DNA from: Nocardiopsis eucommiae
GTDB lineage: Bacteria; Actinomycetota; Actinomycetes; Streptosporangiales; Streptosporangiaceae
Direction of reading: 5' to 3'
DNA: 64,000 nt
NCBI GenBank assembly: GCA_018388625.1
Contig: CP074402.1
Span: 1,302,001-1,366,000 of the forward strand
A program made the translations under genes and the position numbers. The number at the start of each line of letters is the position of its first letter. The stretch's first letter is position 1. Positions 1 to 9,085 of this stretch are shown piece by piece. A model generated the notes under the pieces. That model did no database searches and was not told the origin of the DNA. It saw only the letters and a program-made list of their open reading frames with translations.

Positions 1-857
1 TCGTCGAGTGCAAGAAGTCGAATGGCGCGCTCACGATCGAACACGCCTCCCAGCTCTACCGTTACTTCGGAGTCACCAACGCGCGTATCGCCGTGCTCAC
101 GAACGGTGTCGTCTACCAGTTCCACACCGATCTCGACTCGCCCAACAGGATGGACGCCAAGCCCTTCCTGGTCCTCGACCTGAATGACGTGGACGAGTCC
201 CTCCTCCCCGAACTGCGTAAACTCACTAAGGACGCCTTCGACCTGGAGTCGGTGATCAGCGCCGCCGAGAAACTCAAGTACCTCGGGGAGATCAAGCGGA
301 CCTTCGCGGCCCAGTTCCAGGAGCCCGAGGACGACTGGATCCGGTTCTTCACCAGCCGGGTCTACTCGGGCCAGTTCACCCGGCGGGCCCGTGAGCAGTT
401 CGCGCCCCTGGTCCACGAAGCCGGGGCCCAGTTCCTCAACGACCAGGTCAACAGCCGACTGAAGTCCGCGCTCAGCACCAGCTTCACCGTTCCCGAACCG
501 GACGGCGAGCTCGACGGCACGGAGGAGGTGGACGAGACGGAGGAGACCGAACGCGCCGACGGGATCGAGACCACCCTGGAGGAGCTGGAGGGCTACCGGA
601 TCGTGAAGGCCATCGCGTGCAGCGAGGTCAGGCCCCAACGGGTCGCCCACCGGGACTCCAAGTCCTACTTCGCGGTCCTGCTCGACGACAACAACCGCAA
701 GCCGATCGCCCGCCTGCACTTCAACGGCAAGTCCAGGAAGTACCTCGGCACCTTCGACGCGGCCAAGAACGAGACCCGGCACCTCCTCCAGTCTCTGGAC
801 GACATCTACCTCCATGCGGAGAGCATCCGCGAGGCGGTACGCGCGCACCTCCTCTGA
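1..857 (+). CDS. HsdR_N-type restriction endonuclease-like protein (5' truncated)
   Basis: The frame is open from base 3, so the true start lies left of the window. The first visible residues, VECKKS, look like the E-x-K part of a PD-(D/E)xK nuclease core, followed by a strand-helix pattern (YRYFGVTNARIAVLTNG) typical of the type I restriction HsdR N-terminal domain. The C-terminal 100 residues (acidic linker, then a compact beta-rich part with RKYLG) resemble stand-alone HsdR_N proteins of about 350-400 residues, not a full HsdR with helicase. No HsdM or HsdS is visible in the window. The stop at 855-857 is followed at once by a strong hairpin. Function as a nuclease is inferred from the domain only. 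Confidence 0.75.
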   Translation, partial: VECKKSNGALTIEHASQLYRYFGVTNARIAVLTNGVVYQFHTDLDSPNRMDAKPFLVLDLNDVDESLLPELRKLTKDAFDLESVISAAEKLKYLGEIKRTFAAQFQEPEDDWIRFFTSRVYSGQFTRRAREQFAPLVHEAGAQFLNDQVNSRLKSALSTSFTVPEPDGELDGTEEVDETEETERADGIETTLEELEGYRIVKAIACSEVRPQRVAHRDSKSYFAVLLDDNNRKPIARLHFNGKSRKYLGTFDAAKNETRHLLQSLDDIYLHAESIREAVRAHLL

Positions 858-859
858 GC

Positions 860-895
860 GGGGGCCGGGTGGCCGGGCTCGGCCACCCGGCCCCC
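860..895 (+). terminator. Hairpin terminator after the HsdR_N-like gene
   Basis: A perfect 15-bp stem (860-874 pairs with 881-895) with a 6-base loop starts two bases after the stop codon at 857. There is no T run, as usual in high-GC actinomycetes. It separates this gene from the acetyltransferase at 983. Confidence 0.75.
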
Positions 896-982
896 GGGGC
901 GGGACACGGGTAAAACCCGTGGCATCGGCGGGCCGGTCCGTGCATGATGTCGGGGCCGACGCCACGCCTGGAGGGACCACCC

Positions 983-1971
983 ATGATCGTCCGGATCGAT
1001 CCGCACGACGCCCACGCCTTCGACTCCTGGTACGCGGCCTACCGGGAGGCCTGGACGGCGGGGCGAGCGACCGGGGCCGCCATCCCGCGCGAGGTCCTGC
1101 GCGGATCGGTGACCGCCGAGCGGGACGACACCGCCTTCCGGCTCCACGCCGCCCGCGAGGATGACCGCGTGGTCGGCACCCTGATGCTGGAGCTCTCCCT
1201 CAAGGAGAACACCGAGCACGCCGACGTGTCGGTCACCGTCGTCCCGGACCGGCGCGGACGCGGTCTGGGCGCCCGGCTCCTGGCGGTGGCCGAACGGGAG
1301 ATGGCGGAGCTGGGACGCACGGTCGCGGCCACCGAGGTCCCCGTGCCGGCAGGGGAGTCCAGGCAGACCTGGCCGGGCGCCCGCTTCGCGCTCGCGCACG
1401 GGTTCACCGTCGGACTGGAGGAGGACTCCCTCCTCCTGGACCTGCCCGTGGATCCGGCGCTCATCGCCCGGCTGCGCCCGGACACCGGCGCCTACCGGAT
1501 GCGCGCGTGGACCGGCGCCTGCCCCGACGACCTGGTCGAGGCCTACGCCGACCTGTGCACGGTCATGCAGCGGGACATGCCCGCCGGGGACCTGACATAC
1601 GTACCCGAGGTCTGGGACGTCGAGCGCGTCCGCGCGTTGGAGGACCTGCGGGCGGCGGCGGGCACGGTCTCCCTGGTCACCGTCGCGCAGGCCCCCTCGG
1701 GCGAGCTGGCGGGTTTCACCGTCCTCTCCCTGATGGAGGGGAGGACGTCGTGGGCCAGGAGGACACCCTGGTGGCGGGCGCGCACCGGGGCCACCGCCTG
1801 GGCCTGGCCCTCAAACTCCACAACCTGGAGCGCCTGGTCCGCGACCACCCCGACCGTCGAGCGGTACGGACCTGGAACGCCGTGGGCAACGGGTACATGC
1901 GCGACATCAACAGGGCCCTGGGCTTCAGGGTCGAGGAGCGCTACCTCGAACTCGAACGCGCGGACGCCTAG
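983..1971 (+). CDS. GNAT N-acetyltransferase, tandem domains (frameshift near 1740)
   Basis: The ATG at 983 follows a GGAGG-type ribosome site. The N-terminal GNAT domain has the acetyl-CoA loop VVPDRRGRGLGARLL near residues 87-101. A second GNAT half lies at the C-terminus with HRGHRLGLALK, then TWNAVGNGYM and a GFR motif near the end. About 329 residues is normal for this tandem family. The two halves are in different frames: adding one G to the run near 1740 restores a continuous protein, so this is probably a sequencing error, not decay. Substrate unknown; the family acetylates amines or antibiotics. Confidence 0.75.
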
Positions 1972-3071
1972 CGGATCCCCCGGTCCGGGACTCGTGGACG
2001 CCGTCGCACCCTGAGCCGGGGGCGGGCAGGGGCCGTACTCCAGCACCGCGTCGGCGGCCAGCCCGACGACGTGGTCGCGTACCTCCAGCCTGGACTGCCA
2101 GTGCCCGGGGAAGGCGTGCACTCCGTACCGGGCGCCGACCAGGCTCCCGCACAACGCCCCGAGGGTGTCGCTGTCCCCCGAGTGGTTGACGGCCAGCCGC
2201 AGCGCGGACCGGCCGATCCCGGACACGTTCGGGTGCGCCCCGTCCCGGGCGAGGTCGTCGGCGCGCAGGGCCACGCACACCGCCACCGCGAGGGCCTCCT
2301 CCGAGGTCCAGCCGTCACCGAGTTCGGCCAGGTCCCGGGCGGTGGGCACGCCCGTGTCCGCCCGCGCCGTGGCGCCTTCCAGGGCCCGAGAGACCTCGTC
2401 GTGGCCGGTCCGATCCTCCAGCAGCGCGCGAGCCGCCGTGAGGGAGTCGGCGACCCCTCCGCCCCGGACCAGCCCCCACACGGTCGCGGCGAACACCCCG
2501 GCGGCCAGGTGGGCGGTCCGGTGCCCGTGGGTCAGGGCCGCCACCCGGGTCGCCAGTTCGAAGGCCCCCGCGGCCTCGCGGGCGCCGAACCCGCAGGGGG
2601 CCACCCGCACCACGGCGGCGCATCCCTTGGAGTTGTTGACCGGAGCGGCACCACCGGCGCGGTTCCGCGCCTGGCGGAGCGCCGCCACCGTGGCGGCGCC
2701 GTAGCCGCGCGGAGCGTTCAGGGGATCGACGGCCTCCACCGGAGGGGGCGGGGCGTCGTCCCGGTGGATGCGCTCCCATTCCAGGTAGGAGTCGTGCACG
2801 GTGCTCACGACGGCTCCGCCCGCGCCGCCGTTCCGCGCCCGCACGGAGGCCCGGACGAGGGCGTCGCAGGTGCGCAGGGTCAGCTGGGTCTCGTCCGTGA
2901 TCGCGCCGATCCCGTAGGAGCCCTCCACGTAGTCGGTGAGCCCCAGGGGACCGTGGCGCTCGTGGATCTGGTCGAGCCCGAGCCCCTCGACGGGGGCGCC
3001 GAGCGCGTCACCGACCGCGCCGCCGATCAGGCAGCCGGTCAGACGGTCGGGATGGGGGTAGGGGTGTGCAT
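1543..3071 (-). CDS. ADP-ribosylglycohydrolase family protein (ends uncertain)
   Basis: The core runs from about 3050 down to 2030. Visible motifs are GCLIGGAVGDALGAPVEG at the start, DETQLTL, a DR-x-G-H-like central part and the C-terminal NHSGDSDTLGALCG with the metal-binding Asp pair. The family removes ADP-ribose from proteins or other substrates in the cytosol. The frame as written stays open to 1543, antisense to the acetyltransferase; the true C-terminus is probably near 1970-2030. At the N-terminus, adding one C to the run near 3063 would give ATG at 3071 and MHTPYPHPDRLTG, which looks like the real start. Both ends should be treated as provisional. Confidence 0.65.
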
Positions 3072-3345
3072 TGCTGGATGCTAGGCGCCATCGGTCCCGC
3101 GTACAAGCCCGACGGGACGGGGCTTCTCGGGGCGTGGCGGTCAGTGACCCCTGGGCGGGGACGGCGCTGGGCGGTGTGCGATCCTTCAAGGGTTGACCAT
3201 CGCCCTTCGGGCTGGTCAGGGCCTGTGCGGTTGGTCACGAGGGCTGGGATTCCCGGTTATCTCTGATTTAAGATCGGGTTAATAGGAAATACGGGCCGTT
3301 CCGCCCGCCTCCTGACCATCAGTCCGCAGTACGCAAAGGACCCTC

Positions 3346-4179
3346 ATGCGCCGCGCCACTCTCGCCGTCCCCGCCGCCCTGGCCCTGTTCGCGGTGACCG
3401 CCTGCGGTGCTCCCTCCGAGAACGCCTCGGCCCCCTCCGACGAGGCCGACACCCTCGTCGTCGGAGCCACCGCCGTCCCGGCCGGTGACATCCTCGCCTT
3501 CGTCCAGGAGGAACTGGCCGCCGACGCCGGTCTCCACCTGGAGATCCAGGAGTTCTCCGACTACATCGCACCCAACTCGGCCCTCGCGGAGGGGCAGCTG
3601 GACGTCAACCTCTACCAGCACGAGCCGTTCCTGCTGGAGTTCAACGAGGGCAACGGCACCGACCTGGTCGCCGTCGAGCAGATCTACCTGCCGCCGCTCG
3701 GCCTCTACTCCAACCGCGTCGACACCCTCGACGACCTGGAGGAGGGCGCCGAGGTCGCGCTCCCCAACGACCCCACCAACGAGTTCCGCGCGCTCCTCCT
3801 GCTGGAGGAGGGCGGCCTGATCACCCTCGCGGACGGGATCGACGAGGCCACCTTCAGCCTGAACGACATCGAGGACAACCCCCTCGACCTGGACTTCCGG
3901 GAGGTGGAGGCGGCGCAGCTGCCCCGCTCCCTGGACGACGTCGACGCGGCCATCGTCAACAACAACTACGCGCAGGAGGCAGGGCTGGACTTCGAGGAGG
4001 ACTCGATCCTCCTGGAGGAGGTCGAGGGCAACGCCTACGTGAACGTCCTCGCGGCCCGCTCCGACAACGCCGACGACCCCCGCGTCGCCACCCTCGTCGA
4101 ACTGCTGACCTCCCCGGAGACGGTCCGGTTCATCGAGGAGGAGTACCAGGGCAGCGTCATCCCCGCCACCGACGGCTGA
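3346..4179 (+). CDS. metQ: MetQ/NlpA family substrate-binding lipoprotein
   Basis: This 277-residue protein begins with a lipoprotein signal (hydrophobic stretch, lipobox VTAC with Cys near residue 20) and shows the NlpA/MetQ pattern: VVGATAVPAGDIL, GQLDVNLYQHEPFL, PPLGLYSNRV, PNDPTNEFRALLLLE and IVNNNYAQEAGL. The family binds methionine or related amino acids at the outer face of the membrane for a MetNI-type ABC importer. The start has AAAGGA 6 bases upstream. No metN or metI lies nearby, so it is an orphan receptor. An A+T-rich stretch at 3262-3292 probably contains its promoter; I could not assign -35/-10 boxes. Confidence 0.85.
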   Translation: MRRATLAVPAALALFAVTACGAPSENASAPSDEADTLVVGATAVPAGDILAFVQEELAADAGLHLEIQEFSDYIAPNSALAEGQLDVNLYQHEPFLLEFNEGNGTDLVAVEQIYLPPLGLYSNRVDTLDDLEEGAEVALPNDPTNEFRALLLLEEGGLITLADGIDEATFSLNDIEDNPLDLDFREVEAAQLPRSLDDVDAAIVNNNYAQEAGLDFEEDSILLEEVEGNAYVNVLAARSDNADDPRVATLVELLTSPETVRFIEEEYQGSVIPATDG

Positions 4180-4190
4180 TCCCTGGCTGA

Positions 4191-4220
4191 GGGGCCCCTC
4201 CCCCGGAAGGGAGGGGCCCC
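4191..4220. terminator. Bidirectional hairpin between metQ and the BNR lipoprotein gene
   Basis: A perfect 12-bp stem (4191-4202 with 4209-4220) and 6-base loop sit between two converging genes that end at 4179 and 4234. It can serve both strands. Confidence 0.8.
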
Positions 4221-4233
4221 GGCGCTCAGCGCC

Positions 4234-5125
4234 TCACCAGCCGTCGAAGGTGGCGCCCTCGTCGGTGGAGCGGGCCACGTGGAGGTCGGCCACCACGATG
4301 ACCTGGTCCTCGTCGGCGTGCAGTGCCTCCGGGGAGCCCGACAGCTCCCCGGTGCGCTCCCAGTTCTCACCGGCGTCGTCGCTGCGGTACACGCCGCCGT
4401 CCACCGCCACTCCGAACACCGTCGCACTCCCGGGGACCCAGTCCACGAGGGCCAGCGGGGGAGCGTCCGGTACCGCCGCGAACCCGGCTCCGCCGTCGGT
4501 GGACCGGACCGGCCCCTGCCGCGTGGTGGCCACGACGGTACGTCCGTCGTCCGAGACGGCCAGGGCGGCCGCCTGCACGTCCGGGTCCAGGTCCGTCCAC
4601 GCGACCCCGTCCTCGGTGGCCCGCAGCGCCCCGTCGAAGCCGACCACCAGGTCACCGGCGGAGGCCAGCGCGTGGAAGTCGGACTCACCGGACAGGGAGA
4701 GCGCCTCCCAGCTGCCACCGCCGTCCCGGGTCTCGATCAATCCGACCGGGTCCGGCATGTCGGTGTCTCCCTCAGGATGACCGCTGGCCAGGTAGTGGCC
4801 GGGTCCCTGGACGGCGAACCCCATGAGGTCGATCGCCGGGCCGACGTGGGTCGGGACGGTCGCCTCCCGGGTGGGGCGGTCCGGCGCGGGCAGCGTGTAC
4901 AGGCCCGCGTGCGTGGCCACCAGGACCTCGCCGGACTCCGGGTCCACCCCGGCGCCGTGCACGTGCTGGGCCTCCGCGGGCAGGGGACCCCACGGCGGCG
5001 CCGGTGCCGTCCCCGGCTCCCGCCTGGGCGCTGTCCCCGGCACCGTCGGAGCACGCGGAGGTGAGGGCGATCAGCCCCAGGGCGACCATCGCGGTGAGGG
5101 CCCGTGTGCGTGTCGTGTCGTTCAT
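4234..5125 (-). CDS. BNR-repeat lipoprotein, F510_1955-type glycosylhydrolase-like (frameshift near 5025)
   Basis: The ATG at 5125 has GAGGGAG upstream and opens a lipoprotein signal (MVALGLIALTSAC). The rest is a beta-propeller-like chain of BNR/sortilin repeats: THAGLYTLPAP, ETRDGGGSWEAL, RATEDGVAWTDL, RSTDGGAGFAAV, RSDDAGENWERT, RSTDEGATFDG. The signal and the propeller are in different frames; removing one G from the run near 5025 joins them into about 296 residues. No catalytic residues can be assigned and enzymatic activity is unproven. It is third in a leftward operon with DUF305 and DUF6153 genes, which suggests a role in metal, probably copper, stress at the cell surface. Confidence 0.7.
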
Positions 5126-5181
5126 GTCGCTCCCTCTCGGTTCGACCTCGGTCCACGTCGGGGCGCACCGCCCCGTGGACC

Positions 5182-5832
5182 TCAGTGCCCCGAGTGGGCC
5201 TCCTCCTCGGTGGCCTCGGCGCCGTCCTCGTCACCGGAGTCCTCGACGCCCAGCATCTCGTTCATCTGCCGGATCTCGCCCTCCTGGGCGTCGATGATCT
5301 CCTGGGCCAGCTCGCGGGCCTCGGGGTTGATCCCACTGTCGAGCTCGGTACGGGCCATGTCCACGGCGCCCTCGTGGTGCAGCACCATGAACTCCAGGAA
5401 GAGGGTGTCGAACCGCTCGCCCTCGGCGCCCTCCAGCTCGGTCATCTGCTCCTCGGTGAGCATGCCGTCCATGTCGGAGTGGTCCATCTCGGACTCGCGG
5501 TCGGCGCCCCAGGAGTCGAGCAGCGTCTCCATCTGCTCGATCTCGGGCCCCTGGGCGTCGCGGATCTCCACCGCGAGCTGCCTGACCTCGTCGCCCGCAC
5601 GGGTGTCGGCCAGGTCGGCCATGGTGACGGCCTGCTCGTGGTGGGGGATCATCATCTGCGCGAACATCACGTCCGCGTCGTTGGACTCCGCCACCTGCTC
5701 CTCGCTCTCCGAGGTGGTGTCGGCGGCGTCGTCGCCCCCGTCGCCGCAGGCGGTGGCGAACAGTGCGGTGGCGAGTGCGGCGGCGGCCGCACCGAGGGCT
5801 CGCTTCTTCAGGGCACGCTGGTACGGGGTCAT
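5182..5832 (-). CDS. DUF305 lipoprotein (CopM-family metallochaperone-like)
   Basis: I chose the ATG at 5832 because GAGGAAGG lies just upstream; the frame is open further but without a ribosome site. A lipobox (FATAC) is at about residue 29. The DUF305 domain is duplicated: MFAQMMIPHHEQAVTMA in the first half and FLEFMVLHHEGAVDMA in the second, each with the paired His-His and Met residues that bind metal in this family. The tail is His/Glu rich. DUF305 proteins bind copper and help tolerance outside the membrane. It lies between the DUF6153 gene and the BNR lipoprotein gene, all leftward, behind a CsoR-like operator. Confidence 0.85.
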   Translation of the reverse strand: MTPYQRALKKRALGAAAAALATALFATACGDGGDDAADTTSESEEQVAESNDADVMFAQMMIPHHEQAVTMADLADTRAGDEVRQLAVEIRDAQGPEIEQMETLLDSWGADRESEMDHSDMDGMLTEEQMTELEGAEGERFDTLFLEFMVLHHEGAVDMARTELDSGINPEARELAQEIIDAQEGEIRQMNEMLGVEDSGDEDGAEATEEEAHSGH

Positions 5833-5940
5833 GTCGACCCTTCCTCTCGATGGTCTCCTCGCCGCGCGGGAACCGGGTCCGGCGCGGCCGTCGGTGGCGC
5901 GTGGGCGCGGAGCCGACACGGGCCGGGTCCGCGCGGGCAT

Positions 5941-6420
5941 CTAGACGCGCAGCACCTGGAGACGAGCGAGAGAGGGTTGGTCGGGGGTGGGGAAGGGCGG
6001 CAGGGGTGCCCGCCGGAACGGGGCCACGGGGTCGGCCGGCGCCCCCGGCCAGCGCGTGAAGGCGACCGCGGCGACTCCCAGCAGCGCGACCACGAAGGAT
6101 CCGAGGGTGAGGCAGACCGAGGTCGGGTCCAGTTCGGGCAGCGCCGACGCGCTCTCGGAGGACGGGGTGGCGATGCTCGCGGCGACGCGTTCGAGCGTGC
6201 CGCCGTGGTCGTCCGTGGCGGTGTACAGGGACTCCGCGTGCGGGGCCTGTGTGGGCTGGGCCTGTTGGGCGGAGCCGGTCGAGGCGTGCGCCTCGTGCTG
6301 GAGGTGGCCCAGGGTGTGCATGGCCGAGAACCCGAAAAGCAGCGCGGCGATCAGCAGGACCCGCGTCCAGGCGAGACCCGTGCGGCTGCTCGGTTCCGAC
6401 GGCGACATGTGCGCCAGCAT
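5941..6420 (-). CDS. DUF6153-type small membrane protein
   Basis: The protein (159 residues) has a first membrane helix (VLLIAALLFGFSAMHTLGHL), a variable Ala/Ser-rich extracytoplasmic part, and a second helix (VCLTLGSFVVALLGVAAVAF). The pattern HTLGHL in the first helix is typical of this family of unknown function. The ATG at 6420 directly abuts the operator-like palindrome at 6425-6441, so the transcript may be leaderless or start at the ATG at 6408. It is the first gene of the probable copper operon. Confidence 0.7.
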   Translation of the reverse strand: MLAHMSPSEPSSRTGLAWTRVLLIAALLFGFSAMHTLGHLQHEAHASTGSAQQAQPTQAPHAESLYTATDDHGGTLERVAASIATPSSESASALPELDPTSVCLTLGSFVVALLGVAAVAFTRWPGAPADPVAPFRRAPLPPFPTPDQPSLARLQVLRV

Positions 6421-6424
6421 ACCC

Positions 6425-6441
6425 CTACCCCGGTGGGGTAG
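6425..6441 (-). promoter_or_regulatory. CsoR-like copper operator palindrome
   Basis: CTACCCC-GGT-GGGGTAG is a perfect 7-bp inverted repeat with a 3-base spacer, lying four bases from the first start codon of the DUF6153-DUF305-BNR operon. G-tract palindromes flanked by TA are the established CsoR site type. The link to copper is supported by the DUF305 gene; no csoR gene is in the window. Confidence 0.5.
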
Positions 6442-6486
6442 GTGGTCGGGTCCCGTGAACGGTTCGGGGAGGTCTCGCCGTGCACG

Positions 6487-6523
6487 CCGAGGGGCCCGGC
6501 ACGCACCCGTGCCGGGCCCTCGG
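6487..6523 (-). terminator. Hairpin terminator after the GHL10 hydrolase gene
   Basis: A near-perfect stem of about 16 bp with one bulged G (6487-6503 with 6508-6523) lies just beyond the stop of the leftward hydrolase gene ending at 6532. The loop is short. Confidence 0.7.
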
Positions 6524-6531
6524 CGGCGCCT

Positions 6532-8168
6532 CTAGGGCAGGTACGCCGGTTTGCTGGCGCGGCTCTCGTGGTGCAGCCGGTGCACAGCGGTCACGTGGTA
6601 CGTGGTGTCGGCGGACCCGGGAACCGTGTAGGTCGCGGTGCCGTCGTCGCCCGCGCGCACGGTGCCGAGCAGGTTGCGCGGGTCCTCGATGCCGCAGGGC
6701 GCCTGCCCCCTGACGGGCGGCCCGTCGAAGGCGTACACCGCGTAGTACGCGGGTGCCTCACCCGGTCCGGGTGCGATCTCCAGGGTCCCCCGCCGTCGGC
6801 GGTCACCTTGGGCGGGGCCGGGACGGTGCCGCCCAGGTCCTCCTTGACCGGGACCAGCGCCGGGCTGGAGTAGTGGTCCTCGACCAGGATCCCCATGGCC
6901 TCCCGCGCGTTGGTGCGCAGCGAGGTCGCGCTGAAGTAGACGTCCCCCTGGACCCCGGGGTGGTCGCGGTTGAAGTCCAGGTGCGAGGAGAGTTCGTTCG
7001 GGTCCTGCCAGGCGCCCGCGTTGCCGACCTTGTAGGCGGCCTGCCCGATGTACAGGTGGGTGCCGGTGCCCTCGGCGACCTCCTCCCACCAGGGGACGAG
7101 GACGGAGTAGTCCGCGACCGGCAGCCCGATCTCCCAGTAGACCTGCGGGTTGATGTAGTCGAGCCAGCCCTCCAGCACCCACTTGCGGCTGTCCGCGAAC
7201 TGGTTGTCGTAGGACTGCGAGCCGTTGGTGTCCGAGCCGTTCGGGTCGGTGCCGGAGTTGCGCCAGATACCGAACGGGCTGATGCCGAACTTCACGTACG
7301 GCTTGACCGAGTTCACCGCCTCGCTCATGCCCTGGACCATGAGGTCGACGTTGTTGCGCCGCCAGTCAGCGATGTCGTCGAACCCGGCCCCGTGCTCGGC
7401 GTAGGTGGCCTCGTCCGGGATCTCCTCGCCGGAGACGGGGTACGGGTAGAAGTAGTCGTCGAAGTGCACGCCGTCGAGGTCGTAGTTCTCGACCGAGTGC
7501 ATCATCGCCTCGATCACGAACTCCCGCGCCTCGGGGACGCCCGGGTCGTAGTAGAGCTGACCGCCGTAGTCGAACACCCAGTCGGGGTTCTGGCGGGCCG
7601 GGTGGTCCTCGACCAGGGCGTTCCGGTCGTCGTGCATGGCCACCCGGTACGGGTTGTACCACGCGTGGAACTCCAGGTTGCGGGCGTGCGCCTCCTCGAC
7701 CGCGAACTCCAGCGGGTCGTACCCGGGATCGCCGCCCTGCTCACCGGTCAGCCACTCGGACCAGGGTTCGTACGGTGACGGCCAGAACGCGTCGGCGGTG
7801 GGCCTGATCTGCACGAACACGGCGTTGAGCCCGTTGTCGACGGCCTCGTCGTACAGGTCGGTCAGGTCGGCCTGCTGCTGTTCCGGGGTCTGGCCCTGCT
7901 CGGTGGGCCAGTCGATGTTGTGGACCCCGGCGATCCACTCGGCCCGCATCTGGTGCTTGGGCGGGGCCTCGGGGTCGGTCTCACAGGGCTGTCGGTGCAC
8001 CGGTTCCGGTGCGGCGGCCGCGTGCGGGGCGTGGAACAGCGCCGCGGTCAGCACCGTGGCGAGGGCTCCCGCGAGGAAGGCGGTCCGGGGGCGTGGTGCG
8101 GCGGTGCGGGGGAACGGAGCCGAGGTCTCGCGGTGTCGGGAGGGTCGGTTCCGGTTCGGGTACGCCAA
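6532..8168 (-). CDS. Secreted GHL10-type glycoside hydrolase-like protein (frameshift near 6790)
   Basis: TTG at 8168 is the likely start: AAGGAG sits five bases upstream and no ATG is well placed. A signal peptide follows (AFLAGALATVLTAALF, cleavage after HAAAA). The catalytic-type domain has EWIAGVHNIDWP, NAVFVQIRPTADAFWPS, FHAWYNPYRV, YDLDGVHFDDYFYPYP and the ending DYINPQVYWEIG, all typical of GHL10 (DUF187, a TIM-barrel family related to GH10/GH13). A short fibronectin-like C-terminal segment is in another frame; adding one G near 6790 joins it, giving about 545 residues. It probably cuts extracellular or cell-wall glycans. The A+T-rich stretch at 8265-8380 upstream likely holds its promoter. 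Confidence 0.85.
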
Positions 8169-8395
8169 GGTTGCTCCTTCAGGCCTGCGCCGCATGCTCG
8201 GGGCCGCGGGGCGCCCCCGTCGGGCGCTCCTGCGGGTGTCCGTGTGCGACGGTCAGCTCGGGCTTAGGAGAAAACCTTCACGATTTGCCCGCCGAATGCA
8301 ACACTCCTACGCGAGGTTGCGACAGATGGGTGAAATGAGAGCTTTTTCGTGGAAATCCCGACTTGGAGGGTTTTAGACCCCGTCGGCCCCTGCGG

Positions 8396-8961
8396 CTAGG
8401 GAGTGTCCAGCGGTGAGGTGAGGAGGAGCCCCGCGCCGGTGGCGGTACCCCCGCCGACGCCGTTCAAGGCCAGGTCCTGGAGCACCTCGCTGTCCCGGAC
8501 CACGGCCTCCCCGGTGAAGTGGTGGCGCGCGGGTCGGCCACCGAGGCGCTTCCACTGCGCGGACGTCACCTGGAGGGCCTCACCCAGCTTGAGGTCCAGC
8601 CACGCCTCGAACTCCTCCTCCGGCAGCGCGACCTTCTTCGTGCGCGGCTTTCCGCCCTCCTCGGCGGGGGCCACCTCGCGCTGCGCCGTCGGAGCGGTGA
8701 CCAGTTCCCAACGGACAGTCTCCCCTCCACGTGCCGGGTCATCGGCTGGATCGAGGCCGAGACCGCGCCGGGGACCTTGCCCCAGGCGGGTGCGGTGTCG
8801 GAGCTGACCACCAGCATGGTGGGGGACTGACGCACCCAGAGAACGCGCGCGTCGGTGTCGGGCGAGGGGTCCAGTGCCCTGCGCACGGCCTTGCCCATCA
8901 CCGCCCACTGGTCCATTCCGGCGCTGCGCTGGGGGTTGAGACTGATGCGGGACAGGTACAA
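8396..8961 (-). CDS. cas6e: Orphan, degenerate type I-E Cas6e/CasE-like protein (frameshift near 8728)
   Basis: The TTG at 8961 opens MYLSRISLNPQRSAG, the usual N-terminus of Cas6e, which cuts CRISPR precursor RNA. The C-terminus RHHFTGEAVVRDSEVLQDLALNGVG followed by a Gly-rich loop is also Cas6e-like. The middle needs one extra G near 8728, giving about 188 residues, shorter than the usual 200-230. Where the family has its catalytic His (the M-H-A-A-V segment), this protein reads MGKAV, so the nuclease His appears lost. No other cas gene and no repeat array are in the window. It is either a relic or a repurposed RNA-binding protein. Confidence 0.7.
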
Positions 8962-9085
8962 GGAGATCCGATCCGGGTCGTGCCCTGGCGGCGGTGTGCG
9001 GGCGCGGGACCGCGCCGAGGATCTCAGCCTACGAGGGGCGGGCGCCTGGTCAGCCCAGGGACGGACCGGGCACCCACCCCCGGGG

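Noticed and set aside
8396-9085. CRISPR array near the Cas6e-like gene
   Set aside because: I found no direct repeats of 25-37 bases with regular spacers here or elsewhere in the window.
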